The notes: a model not told the origin generated them from the sequence alone. Positions 15,098 to 23,032 are shown, numbered from the stretch's first letter. The stretch: DNA of 38,173 nt from Opitutales bacterium (GCA_007123395.1 SKLD01000510.1:1-38173); one strand, 5' to 3'. Translations and numbers: made by a program.

Positions 15098-15192
15098 GCC
15101 CCAACGGGGCTGGGCAACTCAGCGAAGGGTTGGCCGAGGCATGAGGCCTACCCTGGATTCCCGCACATTCCCCGTTTCTACACCGAAGGTGT
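15098..15192. repeat. Block of three consecutive stem-loops (mobile/REP-like intergenic element)
   Basis: Three palindromes occur in 95 bp: GCCCC-AAC-GGGGC (15098-15110); GGGT/GGCC pairing with GGCC/ACCC (15127-15153); and ACACC-GAA-GGTGT (15180-15192). From memory, similar CAACGGGG / CTACCCTGG / CACCGAAGGTGTTG blocks are interspersed in Planctomycetes and Verrucomicrobia genomes, but I cannot verify that here. Confidence 0.6.
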
Positions 15193-15313
15193 TGCGCACA
15201 TTGCGGACCGCCGATCATCCATGCCACGCGAGAAACGACCACCGCGTCCCTCTCTCCCACCCCCTCTCCCTCTCACAGCGCAGCAGAGTCCCGCTGGTGG
15301 AATTCCTCTTCCT

Positions 15314-15486
15314 CCGGTGCCTCGCTAAAGCTTCAGCCTACGACCTCTCCCACCGCAACCGCGCAAACGGAGTGCGCCCTCCATGCGCTTCAAAGGGCAA
15401 CACTTCCCTTCCCACAGAGACAGGCCGGACGGCAAGCCGGTCCGGCTACTTCGCGGCACTCGGTAGCCGAAGCCGTCAGGCTTTGG
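15314..15486 (+). repeat. Interspersed repeat, copy 2 (about 170 bp)
   Basis: Diverged second copy of the element at 14562-14730, in the same orientation and about 750 bp away. The shared start is CCGGTGCCTCGCTAAAGCTT and the shared end is AGCCGTCAGGCTTTGG. It is also preceded by CCTCTTCC. It lies about 160 nt past the 3' end of map. Confidence 0.85.
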
Positions 15487-15532
15487 CGCTATGCCGTCGA
15501 GATTGCGGAGACTCCGCGCAGGTCGAGAAGAA

Positions 15533-15619
15533 GGTAGCGTGAAGCTTCAGCGAGCGCCGCGCCGGGGGCGTCCGCTCCTCGCCAACCGCATCCGTGCCTC
15601 GCTGAAGCTTCAGCCTACG
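15533..15619. repeat. Inverted pair of palindromic CTGAAGCTTCAG elements downstream of map
   Basis: CTCGCTGAAGCTTCAGCCTA (15598-15617) is itself palindromic at its core (GCTGAAGCTTCAGC). It faces an inverted partial copy, GTAGCGTGAAGCTTCAGC (15534-15551). Related cores occur in the two 170-bp repeats. The pair starts about 25 nt past the map stop, a typical place for REP-like elements. It may act as a 3' stabiliser or terminator of the ribosomal transcript. Confidence 0.6.
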
Positions 15620-15643
15620 GCGCCGGGCGAACCGTGCTTTGTC

Positions 15644-16414
15644 TCAATCCAAGTCGTGGACGGTGAGGATTTCGGGGTCGCCGGGGGTGACAAGGACGGT
15701 GTGCTCGAAGTGGGCGCTGGGGGAGCGGTCGCGGGTGAGGGCGGTCCAGCCGTCGGCGGCCATTTCGACACGGGGGCTGCCGAGGGTGATCATGGGCTCG
15801 ATGGCGAGGGTCATGTTGGGGCGGAGGCGGTCGCCCCGCTTGCGCGGGCCGAAGTTGGGGATCTGGGGTTCCTCATGCATGGTGCGCCCCACCCCGTGGC
15901 CGACGAAGTCCCGCACGATGCCGAAGCCGTGGGGCGTAACGGATTTCTCGACGGCGTTGGAGATGAAACCGACGCGGTTGCCCGCGCGGGCTTGGTCGAT
16001 GGCCGTATGGAGGGCATCGCGGGTGGCGTCGAGGAGGCGCTGCACGGGCTCGTCGACGGCGCCCACGGCGATGGTGCGGGCGTTGTCGCCGATGTAGCCT
16101 TCGTAGAGGACGCAGACGTCGACGGTGATGATGTCGCCCTCGCGGAGGATGCGGCGCAGGTCGCCGATGCCGTGGACGATCTCCTCGTTGACGGAGAGGC
16201 AGGTGAAGGCGGGAAAGCGTTTGTTGCCGGAGCGGTAGTCGTAGCAGGCGCTGTGGCCGCCGTAGCCCTCGATGAGGCGGCGTCCCTCCTGGTCGAGGTC
16301 GTAGGTGTTGACGCCGTGCGCGACGGCGCGGCAGAGCCGTTCGAGGACGTTGGCGGCGATGCGGCAGGCATCGCGCATGACGGCGAGTTCGCGGGCGCTT
16401 TTTACCGGGATCAT
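15644..16414 (-). CDS. map: Methionine aminopeptidase, type I
   Basis: Removes the initiator Met from nascent proteins; 256 aa, two-metal pita-bread fold. The metal ligands are all present: Asp in ITVDVCV, Asp in GDNART, His in GHGVGRTMHEEP, Glu in AIEPM and Glu in HFEHTV. The substrate-contacting His is in NEEIVHGIG. It starts 58 nt after secY, as the last gene of the S10/spc block, with no adk between. Confidence 0.98.
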   Translation of the reverse strand: MIPVKSARELAVMRDACRIAANVLERLCRAVAHGVNTYDLDQEGRRLIEGYGGHSACYDYRSGNKRFPAFTCLSVNEEIVHGIGDLRRILREGDIITVDVCVLYEGYIGDNARTIAVGAVDEPVQRLLDATRDALHTAIDQARAGNRVGFISNAVEKSVTPHGFGIVRDFVGHGVGRTMHEEPQIPNFGPRKRGDRLRPNMTLAIEPMITLGSPRVEMAADGWTALTRDRSPSAHFEHTVLVTPGDPEILTVHDLD

Positions 16415-16472
16415 GCCGCTGTTCGTCCGGGATCGATGAATCTCACGCGGCCGCTGCGGCCGCGCGGGGCGG

Positions 16473-17981
16473 TTACCCGAAGAAGTAAGCGTTCAGGCTC
16501 CATGCGACGGCGCCCGAAACGAACATGATGATAAGCCAACGCCAGAGCTTCTTGCCCTGGGCGATGCCGACGGTGTCGACGAGCTGGCGCACGCGCCCTT
16601 GGCTGCGGCCCTTGATGCGGCCCTTCTTGAGGAAGCCGTCGTAGTGCCGCTGGAGGAGGTAGGTCTCCACCTGCCGGAGGAAGTCGAGGAGCACGCCCAC
16701 CATGATGAGGAGACCGGTGCCGCCGAAGAACTGCGCGGCCTGGAAGGGCACGCCCGTGGCCATGTTGACGCTGTCGGGAATGATGGCGATGACGACAAGG
16801 AAGGCGGCCCCGAAGATGGTGAGGCGCGTCATGAGGAAGTCGAGGTAGCGCGCGGTGGGCTGCCCTGGCCGCACACCGGGCACGTAGCCGCCGTATTTCT
16901 TGAGGTCGTCGGAAATCTGCACGGGCTTGAACATGACCGACACCCAGAAGAAGGCGAAGGCCGCGATGAGGCCGCCGAAAATCAGGTAGTAGGTGAAGGT
17001 GCCATGCTGGAAGAGGAGCCCGAAGTTCGTCAGCCACCGCGCGTTGAGGGCGCCGCCCACTTGCGAGAAGATGGTGGTGAAGAACATGAGGATGGCCGAC
17101 GCGAAGATGATCGGCATGACCCCGGAGTAATTGACCTTGAGCGGCAGGAAGCTGCTCTGCCCGCCGAAGACTTTGCGCCCGACGACGCGCTTGGCATACT
17201 GCACGGGGATCTTGCGCGTGCCTTGGGTAACGAGGACGACCCCGGCGATGACAAGGAAGAGGAAGATGAACATCACGATGCCCTGCCCGAAGTTGAGCTG
17301 CGGGCCGCCCGCCCCGACAGGCGCGGTGAAGAGGGAGGCGGTGAGCGTGATGGCGGCCGGCAGATCGGCGAGAATACCGATCGTGATGAGGAGCGAAATA
17401 CCGTTGCCGATCCCTCGCTGGGTGATCTGCTCGCCCAGCCACATGAGGAGCATGGTGCCGCTGGTGAGGAAGATCACCCCCGTGATCATGAACCACGTGG
17501 GATCGATCAAGATGATGTTGCCGAACCTCGCAAGATCGTAGTCGGGGAAAAGCCGCTGCGGATTCTGCAGGGTGATGACGAGGAGGATCGACTGCACGAA
17601 ACAGATCCCGAGCGTGGCGTAGCGCGTGTATTGCGAGATCTTCTGGCGCCCGACCTCGCCCTCCTGCTGGAGGCGCGAGAGCGTCGGCACGGCGGCGGTG
17701 AGCAACTGGAAGACAATCGCCGCGCTGATGTAGGGCATGATGCCCAAGGCAAAAAGCGCGCCATTGAGGAGCGCCCCGCCGGTGAACATATTGTAGAGCC
17801 CGATGAGACTCCCGCCGGTTTCCCGCGCCTGCGCTTCGAAGAAGTCGCGCAGGGGCGTGGGATCGAGCCCCGGAAGAGGGATATTCGCACCGACCCGCGC
17901 AATGAAGAGCAGGAAGAGGGTGAGAAAAATCTTATCCCTCAGTTCGGGGATTTTGAAGACATTGATAAAGGCGGAAAACAT
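16473..17981 (-). CDS. secY: Preprotein translocase subunit SecY with C-terminal extension
   Basis: Channel-forming subunit of the Sec translocon, 502 aa, about 60 longer than E. coli SecY. The N terminus (IPELRDKIFLTLFLLFIARVG), the IPLPGLDP and NMFTGGAL plug region, GIGNGISLLI and the VPFQAAQFFGGTGLLI motif are standard. Where SecY normally ends (LKKGRIKGR, about residue 460) this protein continues about 43 residues, with a charged stretch and a hydrophobic segment (WRWLIIMFVSGAVAWSLN) that looks like an extra membrane helix. It follows rplO by about 70 nt; SecE is encoded about 5.6 kb further downstream on the same strand. Confidence 0.97.
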   Translation of the reverse strand: MFSAFINVFKIPELRDKIFLTLFLLFIARVGANIPLPGLDPTPLRDFFEAQARETGGSLIGLYNMFTGGALLNGALFALGIMPYISAAIVFQLLTAAVPTLSRLQQEGEVGRQKISQYTRYATLGICFVQSILLVITLQNPQRLFPDYDLARFGNIILIDPTWFMITGVIFLTSGTMLLMWLGEQITQRGIGNGISLLITIGILADLPAAITLTASLFTAPVGAGGPQLNFGQGIVMFIFLFLVIAGVVLVTQGTRKIPVQYAKRVVGRKVFGGQSSFLPLKVNYSGVMPIIFASAILMFFTTIFSQVGGALNARWLTNFGLLFQHGTFTYYLIFGGLIAAFAFFWVSVMFKPVQISDDLKKYGGYVPGVRPGQPTARYLDFLMTRLTIFGAAFLVVIAIIPDSVNMATGVPFQAAQFFGGTGLLIMVGVLLDFLRQVETYLLQRHYDGFLKKGRIKGRSQGRVRQLVDTVGIAQGKKLWRWLIIMFVSGAVAWSLNAYFFG

Positions 17982-18052
17982 CGTGGGCTGGGCGGTTTCG
18001 AGGACGGGTGCCGGAGCGGTCCCCGGCGGCGGTCCGCCGGGCGGCGGGAGGG

Positions 18053-18529
18053 CTACTCGACGTCAGCGGCGGGGGTTTCTTCGACCGACGCTTCCGGAAC
18101 AATGACTTTGCCCCCTGCCTTTTCAATCTTTTCCTTGGCCGTGGCAGAAAGCTTGTCGGCGGTGACGGTGAGGGCACGCGACACTTCGCCGACACCGAGG
18201 ATCTTGACGAGGCCGGAACTGCGGCGGATGAGGCCGGCGGCGACGAGGGAGTCCTTGTCGACCGTCTCGCCCTCGACACGTTCAAGGTCGCCGACGTTGA
18301 CGATGGCGTACTCCTTGCGGAAACGGAAGTTGCTGAAGCCGCGCTTGGGCAGCTTGCGGTAGAGGGGAACGTGGCCCGACTCGAAGCCGGGGCGCAGGCT
18401 GTGCCCCGCGCGCGCGCGCTGGCCTTTGTGGCCGCGACCGGCGGTCTTCCCGAGGCCGCCGCCTTCACCGCGCCCCACGCGCTTGCGCTTTTTGAAGCCG
18501 CCGCTTTTGACGAGGTTGTGCAGTCTCAT
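18053..18529 (-). CDS. rplO: Ribosomal protein uL15
   Basis: Late-assembly 50S protein, 158 aa (E. coli 144). The Gly/Arg-rich N terminus (KKRKRVGRGEGGGLGKTAGR then GHKGQRAR) contacts 23S rRNA; a globular domain and an acidic tail (ASVEETPAADVE) follow. It begins 49 nt after the rpsE stop, so the rpmD gene (L30) usually found here is absent. Confidence 0.97.
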   Translation of the reverse strand: MRLHNLVKSGGFKKRKRVGRGEGGGLGKTAGRGHKGQRARAGHSLRPGFESGHVPLYRKLPKRGFSNFRFRKEYAIVNVGDLERVEGETVDKDSLVAAGLIRRSSGLVKILGVGEVSRALTVTADKLSATAKEKIEKAGGKVIVPEASVEETPAADVE

Positions 18530-18578
18530 GACAAATCTTCTCTTTCTTGGATTGACCGGTTGGTAGGTTGGCCGCGCG

Positions 18579-19457
18579 CTATTCGGCGGCGCGGAGGGTA
18601 CGGATATCCTCCATGGAACGCATCTGGCGCAGGGCGTCGAGGGTGGCGAAGACCATTGCGCCCGGATTGTTCGAGCGGAGGCTCTTCGTCAGCACATCCT
18701 TGACGCCCGCGGCTTCGAGAACGGCGCGCACGCCGCCGCCGGCGATGACACCAGTGCCGGGCGTAGCGGGGCGCAGGAGCACCTTCCCGCCGTCGTGCTC
18801 GCCCACGGCTTCGTGGGGGATGGTATTGTTCTTACGTTTTACAGGGGCCATGTTCTTACGCGCCTGTTCGGTACCCTTGCGGATGCACTCGGGCACTTCC
18901 TTGGCCTTACCGTAGCCCACGCCCACCTGGCCGTCGCCGTCGCCGACAACGACAAGGGCGGCAAAGGAGAAGCGGCGTCCGCCCGCCACAACCTTGGCGC
19001 AACGGTTGATGTGAACGACCTTTTCGATGAGGCCGCTGTCCTCTTCCTCCTGCTGTTGCCCGCGACCGCGACCGCCTGGACCTCGGCCGCGTCCACGACC
19101 GCCCGGGCCGCCCGGACCGCGGCCGCCACGGCCACGGCGCTGCTGCTGCGGATCGACAAGGGGGCGGTCGACACGACCAACGACCGCGCTCACGCGGCCC
19201 TTCTTCTCGGGAGAGGCAATGATATCGGCGTCGAAATCTTCGCTGCCGTCGCCGCCATTGTCATCACCGGCGGTGGCGGCGGGTTCGGCGGGTTCAGCGG
19301 GTGTCTCCGGCACGGGCGGAGGCGCGGGGGCCTGCTTCTCGGCGGCGGGCTCAGGGGTCGCCGGCTTCTCCGGCGCGGGCTCCGGCGTCTGCGGCTTTTC
19401 CGGCGCGGAAGCCGCTTCGCTTTCGGGCAAATCCTGTTTCTTCGGTTCGTCGGACAT
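18579..19457 (-). CDS. rpsE: Ribosomal protein uS5 with long acidic and RG-rich N-terminal extension
   Basis: Decoding-fidelity protein of the 30S subunit. The S5 core is normal and begins near residue 141 ([20 protein letters not shown], then [20 protein letters not shown] and [18 protein letters not shown]). Before it lie about 140 extra residues: an acidic, Pro/Ala-rich part (residues 1-82, with PEPAPEKP-type repeats) and an Arg-Gly-rich part (about 107-133, e.g. [10 protein letters not shown]), then QQQEEED. The total is 292 aa against 167 in E. coli. The long start is well supported by AAGGAA 8 nt before the ATG, overlapping the rplR stop, and there is no internal ATG before the core. 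Eukaryotic uS5 (RPS2) also has an RG-rich N terminus; similarity of function is not established. Confidence 0.95.
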   Translation of the reverse strand: MSDEPKKQDLPESEAASAPEKPQTPEPAPEKPATPEPAAEKQAPAPPPVPETPAEPAEPAATAGDDNGGDGSEDFDADIIASPEKKGRVSAVVGRVDRPLVDPQQQRRGRGGRGPGGPGGRGRGRGPGGRGRGQQQEEEDSGLIEKVVHINRCAKVVAGGRRFSFAALVVVGDGDGQVGVGYGKAKEVPECIRKGTEQARKNMAPVKRKNNTIPHEAVGEHDGGKVLLRPATPGTGVIAGGGVRAVLEAAGVKDVLTKSLRSNNPGAMVFATLDALRQMRSMEDIRTLRAAE

Positions 19458-19468
19458 GATCGCTTTCC

Positions 19469-19831
19469 TTAGAAGTTGAGGCCGGTCTCGCGGGCGGCGT
19501 CGGCAAAGGCCTTCACGCGACCGTGGTAGCGGCGACCGTGACGGTCGAACACGACGCTGCCGATACCGGCGGCCTTGGCCTTCTCGCCGATGGCTTTGCC
19601 GAGAGCAGAGGCACCGGCGATATTCGCCCGGAGCTTTGCGTCGCGCTGGTCCTTTGACACGGAGGAAGCCGCCACAAGGGTACGCCCGGACTCGTCGTCG
19701 ATGGCCTGCGCGTGGATGTGGAGGTTGGTGAACGTGACGCAGAGGCGCGGACGTTCCGCCGTGCCCTTGACCTTTTTGCGGATACGCCAGATCCGGCGCT
19801 GCCGCAGGGTTTGTTTCTTTTCCAAATGCAT
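19469..19831 (-). CDS. rplR: Ribosomal protein uL18
   Basis: 5S rRNA-binding protein of the 50S central protuberance, 120 aa (E. coli 117). Motifs are [20 protein letters not shown] near the N terminus and [20 protein letters not shown] at the C terminus. The gap to rpsE is 11 nt and the rpsE ribosome-binding site overlaps its stop codon, suggesting coupled translation. Confidence 0.98.
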   Translation of the reverse strand: MHLEKKQTLRQRRIWRIRKKVKGTAERPRLCVTFTNLHIHAQAIDDESGRTLVAASSVSKDQRDAKLRANIAGASALGKAIGEKAKAAGIGSVVFDRHGRRYHGRVKAFADAARETGLNF

Positions 19832-19887
19832 GATAACTCTTGTTTCTTACTTGCGGGAGAGGAAGGGCTCCCTCGCATGGTTCAAGA

Positions 19888-20427
19888 TCAACCCGCCTTT
19901 TTGCCTTCCTTGCGGCGGACGTATTCGCCGGTGATCGTTATGCCCTTGCCTTTGTAGGGCTCCATCGGCTTGGCCGATTTCACCAGCGCGGCAAAGTGCC
20001 CCACGGCTTGCTTGTCGGCTCCCTGCACCTTGACTTTTGTCGGATCGGCAAGAGTAACGGTGACACCTTGCGGAATTGTGTGTTCGATAATGTGGGAATA
20101 GCCCACGTTCAATTCGAGGACCTGCCCCTTGAGGATGGCGCGGAAACCGACGCCGGAGATAGTGAGGTTTTTCTCGAAGCCTTTGCTCGCGCCCTCGACC
20201 ATGCCTGCGATAATGCTACGGGCGGTGCCGTACATGGCACGGGCATGGCGACTGTCGTCGACGGGCTTGACCGTGACGCTGCCATTCTCCTCCGCAAGGG
20301 TGACCACCTTGGGGTCGAATGTCTTTTCGAGTTTTCCAACCGGTCCCTCGACACGAATCGTGCCGCCGTCGATGGCGACCTTTACCTTGTCGGGAATGGC
20401 TACGGGAAGTTTTCCGATACGGCTCAT
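19888..20427 (-). CDS. rplF: Ribosomal protein uL6
   Basis: 50S protein near the sarcin-ricin loop, 179 aa, two repeated domains. The start at the ATG at 20427 gives the typical [17 protein letters not shown]. The conserved C-terminal [11 protein letters not shown] and [13 protein letters not shown] are present. The longer ORF start overlaps rpsH and is not used. Confidence 0.98.
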   Translation of the reverse strand: MSRIGKLPVAIPDKVKVAIDGGTIRVEGPVGKLEKTFDPKVVTLAEENGSVTVKPVDDSRHARAMYGTARSIIAGMVEGASKGFEKNLTISGVGFRAILKGQVLELNVGYSHIIEHTIPQGVTVTLADPTKVKVQGADKQAVGHFAALVKSAKPMEPYKGKGITITGEYVRRKEGKKAG

Positions 20428-20446
20428 GGTATTGATGCTTTCCTGA

Positions 20447-20839
20447 TTACCAAACGGAGCAGATGAGTTCTCCGCCGATGTTTTGCCGCCGCGCGTCGCG
20501 GTCCTTGAGGATACCCTTGGAGGTGGTGAGGATGCCCACACCCATGCCGCCGAGGGTGCGCGGGATGTCAGTGGCCTGAAAGTAGAGGCGGCGACCGGGC
20601 GTGCTCACGCGGCGGATACCGGTGATAGCGGGCGTGTCGTCAACGTATTTTAGGGTTAGATTAAGGGACTTGCGCTTGCGCTCGTCCTCGATCACCTCGA
20701 CGGCGCGGAGGTAACCTTCGTCACGCAGGATCTCGGCGATGCTTAAGTGCATCTTGGAGTAGCGGGCGGTGCAGGTGTCCTTGCGGGCCGAGTAGGCGTT
20801 GCGGACGATGGTCAGGAAATTACTGATGGAATCAGACAT
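20447..20839 (-). CDS. rpsH: Ribosomal protein uS8
   Basis: Central-domain 16S rRNA-binding protein, 130 aa, identical in length to E. coli S8, which also represses the spc operon. N-terminal DSISNFLTIVRNAYSARKD and C-terminal RTLGGMGVGILTTSKGI are diagnostic. The 19-nt gap to rplF fits one transcript. Confidence 0.98.
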   Translation of the reverse strand: MSDSISNFLTIVRNAYSARKDTCTARYSKMHLSIAEILRDEGYLRAVEVIEDERKRKSLNLTLKYVDDTPAITGIRRVSTPGRRLYFQATDIPRTLGGMGVGILTTSKGILKDRDARRQNIGGELICSVW

Positions 20840-20869
20840 GGGACGGTTTCTCCTTTTGCCTTGGCGGTG

Positions 20870-21175
20870 TTACCAGGAGGACTTCGTCACTCCGGGGATC
20901 TTCCCTTGGGAGGCGAGTTCGCGGAAGGTGATACGGCTGACACCGTATTTGCGGATGTAGGCACGGGGACGGCCCGTGATGGAACAGCGGTTGCGCAGAC
21001 GGACCGCACTGGAATTGCGGGGCAGTTTGGTGAGCTTGCGCTGGGCGGCGTAGAACTCCTCATCGCCCGTGGAGGGGTCGGCCATGACGCGTTTGAGTTC
21101 ATCCCGCTTGGCGCGGAAACGCGCGGCGAGTTTTTCACGCTTCTTCTGGCGTTCGATCATTGCTTTTTTAGCCAT
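20870..21175 (-). CDS. rpsN: Ribosomal protein uS14, zinc-free long form
   Basis: 30S head protein, 101 aa. It is the long, zinc-independent type: the C-terminal [20 protein letters not shown] lacks the CxxC pairs of the short form. A GGAG lies 11 nt before the ATG. It lies between rplE and rpsH in canonical spc order. Confidence 0.97.
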   Translation of the reverse strand: MAKKAMIERQKKREKLAARFRAKRDELKRVMADPSTGDEEFYAAQRKLTKLPRNSSAVRLRNRCSITGRPRAYIRKYGVSRITFRELASQGKIPGVTKSSW

Positions 21176-21198
21176 TGGTCAAAAGTCTCCGAAAGGGT

Positions 21199-21777
21199 TT
21201 AGGCGGTTGCGGTTGCGGGCGTGCCGGCGGCAGTCTGCCGTTTACGGAAGGGCATGCCGAGAAGGCGGAGAAGTTCGCGCCCTTCGTCATCGCTCTCCGC
21301 CGTGGTAACGATCGTAATGTCGAGCCCGAAGCCGGACTTGGAGCCGTCGCCGTGGGTCTCGGGGAAGATAGTGTGGTCGGCGATGCCGACGGTGTAATTG
21401 CCCTTGCCGTCAAAGCGCTCGCTCACCCCGCGGAAGTCGCGGATGCCCGGCAGGGCCACACCGATGAGTCGGTAGAGAAACTCATACATGCTCGCGCCGC
21501 GGAGCGTGACTTTGGACCCTATGGGCATGCCCGCACGCAGCTTGAAATTGGAAACACTCTTCTTCGCCTTGGTGATAACCGCCTTCTGCCCCGCAATGGT
21601 GCTGAGCTGCTTGGCGACGTCCTCGATCTCCTTCTTCTCGAGCGTGCTGACAAAGCCGGTGTTGAGGACGACCTTGGTGACACGCGGGACTTGATGCACG
21701 TTGCCGTACCCGCGGCTCTTCGTGAGCTGCGGAACAACCTGCTCCTGATAGTAATTCTTTAGATACGGTGTGGGCAT
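21199..21777 (-). CDS. rplE: Ribosomal protein uL5
   Basis: Binds 5S rRNA and touches S13 across the subunit interface; 192 aa with a short Ala/Thr-rich tail beyond the usual end. The start MPTPYLKNYYQEQVVP at 21777 is supported by AGGAA about 7 nt upstream; a further in-frame ATG at 21792 exists. Core motifs: VPRVTKVVLNTG, AGQKAVITKAKKS, GFGLDITIVTTA. Confidence 0.97.
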   Translation of the reverse strand: MPTPYLKNYYQEQVVPQLTKSRGYGNVHQVPRVTKVVLNTGFVSTLEKKEIEDVAKQLSTIAGQKAVITKAKKSVSNFKLRAGMPIGSKVTLRGASMYEFLYRLIGVALPGIRDFRGVSERFDGKGNYTVGIADHTIFPETHGDGSKSGFGLDITIVTTAESDDEGRELLRLLGMPFRKRQTAAGTPATATA

Positions 21778-21848
21778 TTCAGTTTCCTGCATTTCGCGGG
21801 CCGATTTCCGGCCGGCCCGCATGGCTGTAAATTATTGGCTGGCGGCGC

Positions 21849-22109
21849 TCAGGAAGCGGACTTTGCGCCGACCTTTTCGTCGTAGCGGGAGGCCAGCATG
21901 ACGTTGGAGATGTGGACGGGGTTCTCGCGCTCGGTGATCCCGCCGGGATCGCTCTCGGAGCGCGCCTTCTCGTGGTGCTTGCGGCGATTGACGCCCTCGA
22001 CGATGATACGCTGGCGGGCCGGGAACACCTGCATGACCTTGCCACGGTCGCCGCGGTGGTTACCGGCGATGACAACGACTTCGTCTCCTGCTTTGATCTT
22101 TTGCTTCAT
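21849..22109 (-). CDS. rplX: Ribosomal protein uL24
   Basis: Assembly-initiator 50S protein, 86 aa, on the short side. The KOW motif GDEVVVIAGNHRGDRGKVMQ and the NRRKHHEK segment are clear. The ATG at 22109 is just 2 nt past the rplN stop, so translation is probably coupled. Confidence 0.97.
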   Translation of the reverse strand: MKQKIKAGDEVVVIAGNHRGDRGKVMQVFPARQRIIVEGVNRRKHHEKARSESDPGGITERENPVHISNVMLASRYDEKVGAKSAS

Positions 22110-22111
22110 GA

Positions 22112-22477
22112 TTAGAGCACCTCCGGGGCGAGGCTGACGATTTTCATGTATTTGCGCTGGCGCAGCTCGCGGGCGATGGGTCCGTAGACACGGTTGCCGC
22201 GGGGCTGTCCGTCGGGATTGATGAGCACGACGGCGTTCGAATCGAAACGCAGGTAGCTGCCGTCGGCGCGGCGAATGGGGGCGCGGGTGCGCACGACGAT
22301 GGCGCGGCACACGGTGCCCTTCTTGACGGTGGCGTCCGGCGAAGAATCGCGCACGTTGACGACGATCTCATCGCCGACGGAAGCGGTGCGCTTCAACTGG
22401 CCGAGGCGGCGGATCATTTTGGCCTTCTTGGCGCCGGTGTTGTCGGCGACATCGACCATGGAAAGCATCTGGATCAT
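22112..22477 (-). CDS. rplN: Ribosomal protein uL14
   Basis: Subunit-interface 50S protein, 121 aa. MIQMLSMVDVADNTGAKKAK at the N terminus and RFDSNAVVLINPDGQPRGNR plus GPIARELR at the C terminus are family signatures. The ATG at 22477 gives the normal N terminus; the longer ORF overlaps rpsQ. Confidence 0.98.
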   Translation of the reverse strand: MIQMLSMVDVADNTGAKKAKMIRRLGQLKRTASVGDEIVVNVRDSSPDATVKKGTVCRAIVVRTRAPIRRADGSYLRFDSNAVVLINPDGQPRGNRVYGPIARELRQRKYMKIVSLAPEVL

Positions 22478-22521
22478 AGCGTGTCCTCTAAATGAAAAAG
22501 GTTCGGGCAGAGGTCCGGCGG

Positions 22522-22788
22522 TCACCCGATGAGCGGCGCCTTCTCGACGACCTCTACAATGCGGAAGCGCTTCAACTTGCTGATGGGGCGGGTTTCCATG
22601 ATGATCACACGGTCGCCGACGCCGCACTCGTTGGAACCGTCGTGGGCGTGGACGACGGTCTTGCGCTTCACCTCTTTGAGGTAGAGCGGGTGGCGGATCT
22701 TGTAGTCGTAAGTGACCTTGACGGACTTGTCACCGGAGCGGCTGGTGACGACGCCGGTGATGGTCTTGCGTTGGTTGCGGTCGGACAT
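22522..22788 (-). CDS. rpsQ: Ribosomal protein uS17
   Basis: Primary 16S rRNA-binding protein, 88 aa, OB fold. GVVTSRSGDKSVKVTYDYK and HPLYLKEVKRKTVVHAHD are characteristic, ending with SKLKRFRIVEVVEKA. The start at 22788 (MSDRNQRK) lies 34 nt after rpmC. Confidence 0.97.
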   Translation of the reverse strand: MSDRNQRKTITGVVTSRSGDKSVKVTYDYKIRHPLYLKEVKRKTVVHAHDGSNECGVGDRVIIMETRPISKLKRFRIVEVVEKAPLIG

Positions 22789-22822
22789 GGTGCGAATGGT
22801 GTGGAATGTTGTGGCGCGGGCC

Positions 22823-23032
22823 TCAGGCGGCCGGGGCGGCCTTCTTCTTTTCGTTGAGCACGGTGCGCACACGGGCGACGTCGTGCCGGAGTTCCCTCAG
22901 CAGGTGCGTGCGCTCGAGCTGGCCGGTACGCTTGTTGAGGCGGCTCTGGAGCAGTTCCTGGCGGAGATCGCGCAGTTTCTTGTCGAGTTCGTTGAGCGAA
23001 AGCTCACGGAGATCTTTGGTCTTTTCGGCCAT
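22823..23032 (-). CDS. rpmC: Ribosomal protein uL29
   Basis: Small all-helical 50S protein at the tunnel exit, where it helps form the docking site for trigger factor and SRP. It has 69 aa. LRELSLNELDKKLRDLRQEL and the C-terminal DVARVRTVLNEKK match the family. It lies between rplP and rpsQ as usual. Confidence 0.97.
   Translation of the reverse strand: MAEKTKDLRELSLNELDKKLRDLRQELLQSRLNKRTGQLERTHLLRELRHDVARVRTVLNEKKKAAPAA

Larger units (their letters stand above)
14456..15643. other. Gene-poor repeat-rich region between map and the GNAT gene
   Basis: About 1.2 kb with no ORF I can support; all listed ORFs are short and low-complexity in composition. It holds a pyrimidine microsatellite, two diverged copies of a roughly 170-bp repeat, a degenerate tandem repeat, a block of three successive hairpins and several copies of a palindromic CTGAAGCTTCAG core. 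It occupies the place where infA, rpmJ, rpsM, rpsK, rpsD, rpoA and rplQ often follow map. Confidence 0.75.

Noticed and set aside
14562-15619. CRISPR array
   Set aside because: The repeats are long, few, diverged and unevenly spaced, with no spacer-like units or cas genes.
16599-18362. 587-aa plus-strand ORF opposite secY and rplO
   Set aside because: Highly charged Glu/Asp/His-rich translation typical of the reverse complement of a membrane-protein gene; no domain.
18530-18578. Possible frameshifted rpmD (L30) between rpsE and rplO
   Set aside because: The gap is 49 nt, too short for any L30 remnant.
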